Shown here: positions 62,462 through 64,000 of the stretch, piece after piece | Layout: each line of letters starts with the position of its first letter | Position numbering within the stretch: the first letter of the stretch is position 1 | Assembly (NCBI GenBank): GCA_018267915.1 | Contig: JAFDXN010000025.1 | Location: 248,001 to 312,000, forward strand | Reading direction: 5' to 3' | Origin: Bacteroidota bacterium | GTDB taxonomy: Bacteria; Bacteroidota; Bacteroidia; Chitinophagales; Chitinophagaceae | DNA length: 64,000 nt | Notes under the pieces: generated by a model | Seen by the model: the letters and a program-made list of their open reading frames with translations, nothing else | The model's database searches: none | What the model was told of the DNA's origin: nothing | Program-made: the position numbers and the translations under genes

Positions 62462-64000
62462 CTATTTTCCTTTCTTAACGTAGCTGCTGAAGTAGGTGCA
62501 GGTGTTGAAGGCGATCTTGTAGAAGTTGGTTTTGCCGTACTGGTCTTTTAACTGGCGGAAGTAGGGGTTCTTCCATGAATTGGCAACATAAAGGCTATCA
62601 CCAGGACAGCGCTTTTGCCAGCATTTAGCGGCCATGTACGTACACTTGGCTTTCTGCTCCGGATCTTTCGCATTCTTTATGGCTACCAGGAAATATTTCT
62701 CTGCTTCGGTTGGGTCGTAGTACTGGCGGTAGTAATCGGGCAGCTTGCTACGCTCGGCAACATCGAAATAGCTATACTCATCCCAGCCCCCGCGATAGTA
62801 GTCGAATGCATGGCTGGCACGGCCGTAGTAAGACATGTTATACAAGCCTGCCGCATAGAAATAAGCCGCATCGGGGTCGTTAGGGTTCTTCGCCAGCTTC
62901 TGTTGCTGCTCCAGCATCTTCTTCGCAAACGCGAGCTTGGATGAGGAGACCTGGGTATCGATCTTACGAAGGTCGTGCTGATCGTCGATGTGCATGATGA
63001 AAGGGTCGGGCAGAGAGGCGCCGTAGACCTCGGGCTTTTTGCCTAATATATTCACTGCCTTATCGAACTGATGCAGGCGGATGTATTTGGTGCCCTCCAG
63101 CTCGCGCAGCACAGGCATTGTGAAAGTATTGTTGCGGGTGAGCCATTTTTCGTAGGGCGATTTGTCTGCGCGCGCTACATATTCTTCGAAGGCGTGGAGA
63201 CGTTCGGGTTGCAGGGATTCGAGCAGTTCACCTGCGGGCTCGTAGATGAAATCGCCCGTGTATTCGGTAGTGCTGGCCTCGTTGGCCACGCGGGAATAAC
63301 AGAAGATGGCGCGGCCGGTATCGCCCTGCTTCAGGTAGGTGGTGGCGAGTATATTGGTCATGAGGTCGCGGTACACCTTTTCGAAGCGCTTTACCGTTGC
63401 GGCGCGCTGCTCGATCCACTGCAGGGAAGGCAGCATCTGCGCTTCCATAGCCGGGGTAATGCGATCGCTGCTGCGGGAGAGGTAAAGAGCGTTAATGATG
63501 CCTGCAAGATCTTTTTCACGCTCGGTCAGCTTCTGGCTATTGGCTATGTCCAGCTCTGCCCTGCAGGCGGACATGTTGCCTTCTATGAAGGAGATGTAAG
63601 ACGATGCCAGGTGCCAGAAGGCAGGGTGGCCATTCTTACCCTCTTTAGCGACTTTTTGTGCGAAGCTGTTGAGCCCATCGAGGTAAGGTTTGTACTTATT
63701 CTGTTTCTCCAGCAGCTCTTTTGTGTCGGGCGCTTCGAGGGCAGATGAAGGGAAGGACGTATAATTCATCCTGAGGGTATAGTTGTCGGCCATATAGTTC
63801 TGCTCAGCTTTGTTGATCTCGCGGATCATCACGAAGTCGAGGCCACGGATCGAAGGATCGGCGGCGTAGGCCTTCTGCATGAGTTCGAGGCCTTCCATCT
63901 CCTGTCCTTCGGATTCGTAGAGACCGTCCATGATATAAACGACTGCTTTCTCATGGTCGTTACGGCACAGGGCCAGGACAGCTTTGGTATCGGCACCCAC
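62462..64000 (-). CDS. Large helical-repeat protein, partial
   Basis: 512 residues of the C-terminal part; the 5' end lies beyond the window and the GTG at 64000 is only the edge. The chain is helical with TPR-like units (CRNDHEKAVVYIMDGLYES, YLKQGDTGRAIFCYSRVANE, DPDAAYFYAAGLYNMSYYGR), rich in Tyr and Ala. No catalytic motif was seen. Protein-protein contact or scaffolding is likely. No signal peptide can be judged. Function unknown. Confidence 0.75.
   Translation of the reverse strand: MGADTKAVLALCRNDHEKAVVYIMDGLYESEGQEMEGLELMQKAYAADPSIRGLDFVMIREINKAEQNYMADNYTLRMNYTSFPSSALEAPDTKELLEKQNKYKPYLDGLNSFAQKVAKEGKNGHPAFWHLASSYISFIEGNMSACRAELDIANSQKLTEREKDLAGIINALYLSRSSDRITPAMEAQMLPSLQWIEQRAATVKRFEKVYRDLMTNILATTYLKQGDTGRAIFCYSRVANEASTTEYTGDFIYEPAGELLESLQPERLHAFEEYVARADKSPYEKWLTRNNTFTMPVLRELEGTKYIRLHQFDKAVNILGKKPEVYGASLPDPFIMHIDDQHDLRKIDTQVSSSKLAFAKKMLEQQQKLAKNPNDPDAAYFYAAGLYNMSYYGRASHAFDYYRGGWDEYSYFDVAERSKLPDYYRQYYDPTEAEKYFLVAIKNAKDPEQKAKCTYMAAKCWQKRCPGDSLYVANSWKNPYFRQLKDQYGKTNFYKIAFNTCTYFSSYVKKGK

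Overview
The window looks like a chromosome segment of a Bacteroidota bacterium, most likely Chitinophagaceae-like. Eight products end in type IX secretion (T9SS, Por) type A sorting domains. There are PurA-like DUF3276, TonB-C and BlaR1-type M56 proteins, an ATP synthase subunit a with the long N-terminal extension common in the phylum, several promoters of the TANNTTTG type, and few purine-rich Shine-Dalgarno sites. No rRNA, tRNA or CRISPR array was found.

Layout. 1-4 kb: a plus-strand peptidoglycan-terminus cluster (the end of a DacB-like carboxypeptidase, an alpha/beta hydrolase, a membrane-anchored MurF-like ligase and a D-Ala-D-Ala ligase). 4-11 kb: envelope proteins (an outer-membrane protein, a six-SprB-repeat T9SS protein, a RemB/Wzi-like barrel), a PurA-like nucleic acid binder and TspO. 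11-14 kb: a BlaI/BlaR1-type sensor module with an extra TonB-C-like secreted protein. 14-21 kb: a GT39-like membrane protein, a DPP III (M49) lipoprotein, a 2-oxoglutarate dioxygenase and small genes. 21-25.5 kb: atpBEFHA on the minus strand, without atpG next to atpA. 25.5-28.5 kb: a GT87-like protein and ATP-dependent PEP carboxykinase.

28.6-49.1 kb holds four tandem minus-strand genes for giant secreted T9SS proteins (about 1500-2000 residues). Each has exactly ten Ig-like repeats of about 91 residues, a shared pre-repeat module, a shared post-repeat module and a T9SS tail, but the N-terminal heads vary. Heads and stalks have conflicting relationships (head B resembles head C, while stalk and tail B resemble A), which points to domain shuffling. 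This is the most striking protein system here.

49.7-57.1 kb: an ECF sigma factor overlapping a gene for a membrane-anchored beta-barrel-like protein, a hemerythrin, two T9SS cargo proteins, a 45-residue His/Tyr-rich lipoprotein missed by ordinary ORF length cut-offs, and a gingipain-like C25 protease. 57.3-60.8 kb is a mobile patch: an orphan terminase-small-subunit-like gene, and a REP-associated tyrosine transposase bracketed by inverted 44-45 bp REP-like palindromes, with further copies nearby and the 3' remnant of a peroxiredoxin-like gene. 60.8-64 kb: a beta carbonic anhydrase, a HicB-HicA toxin-antitoxin pair and a partial helical-repeat protein running off the end.
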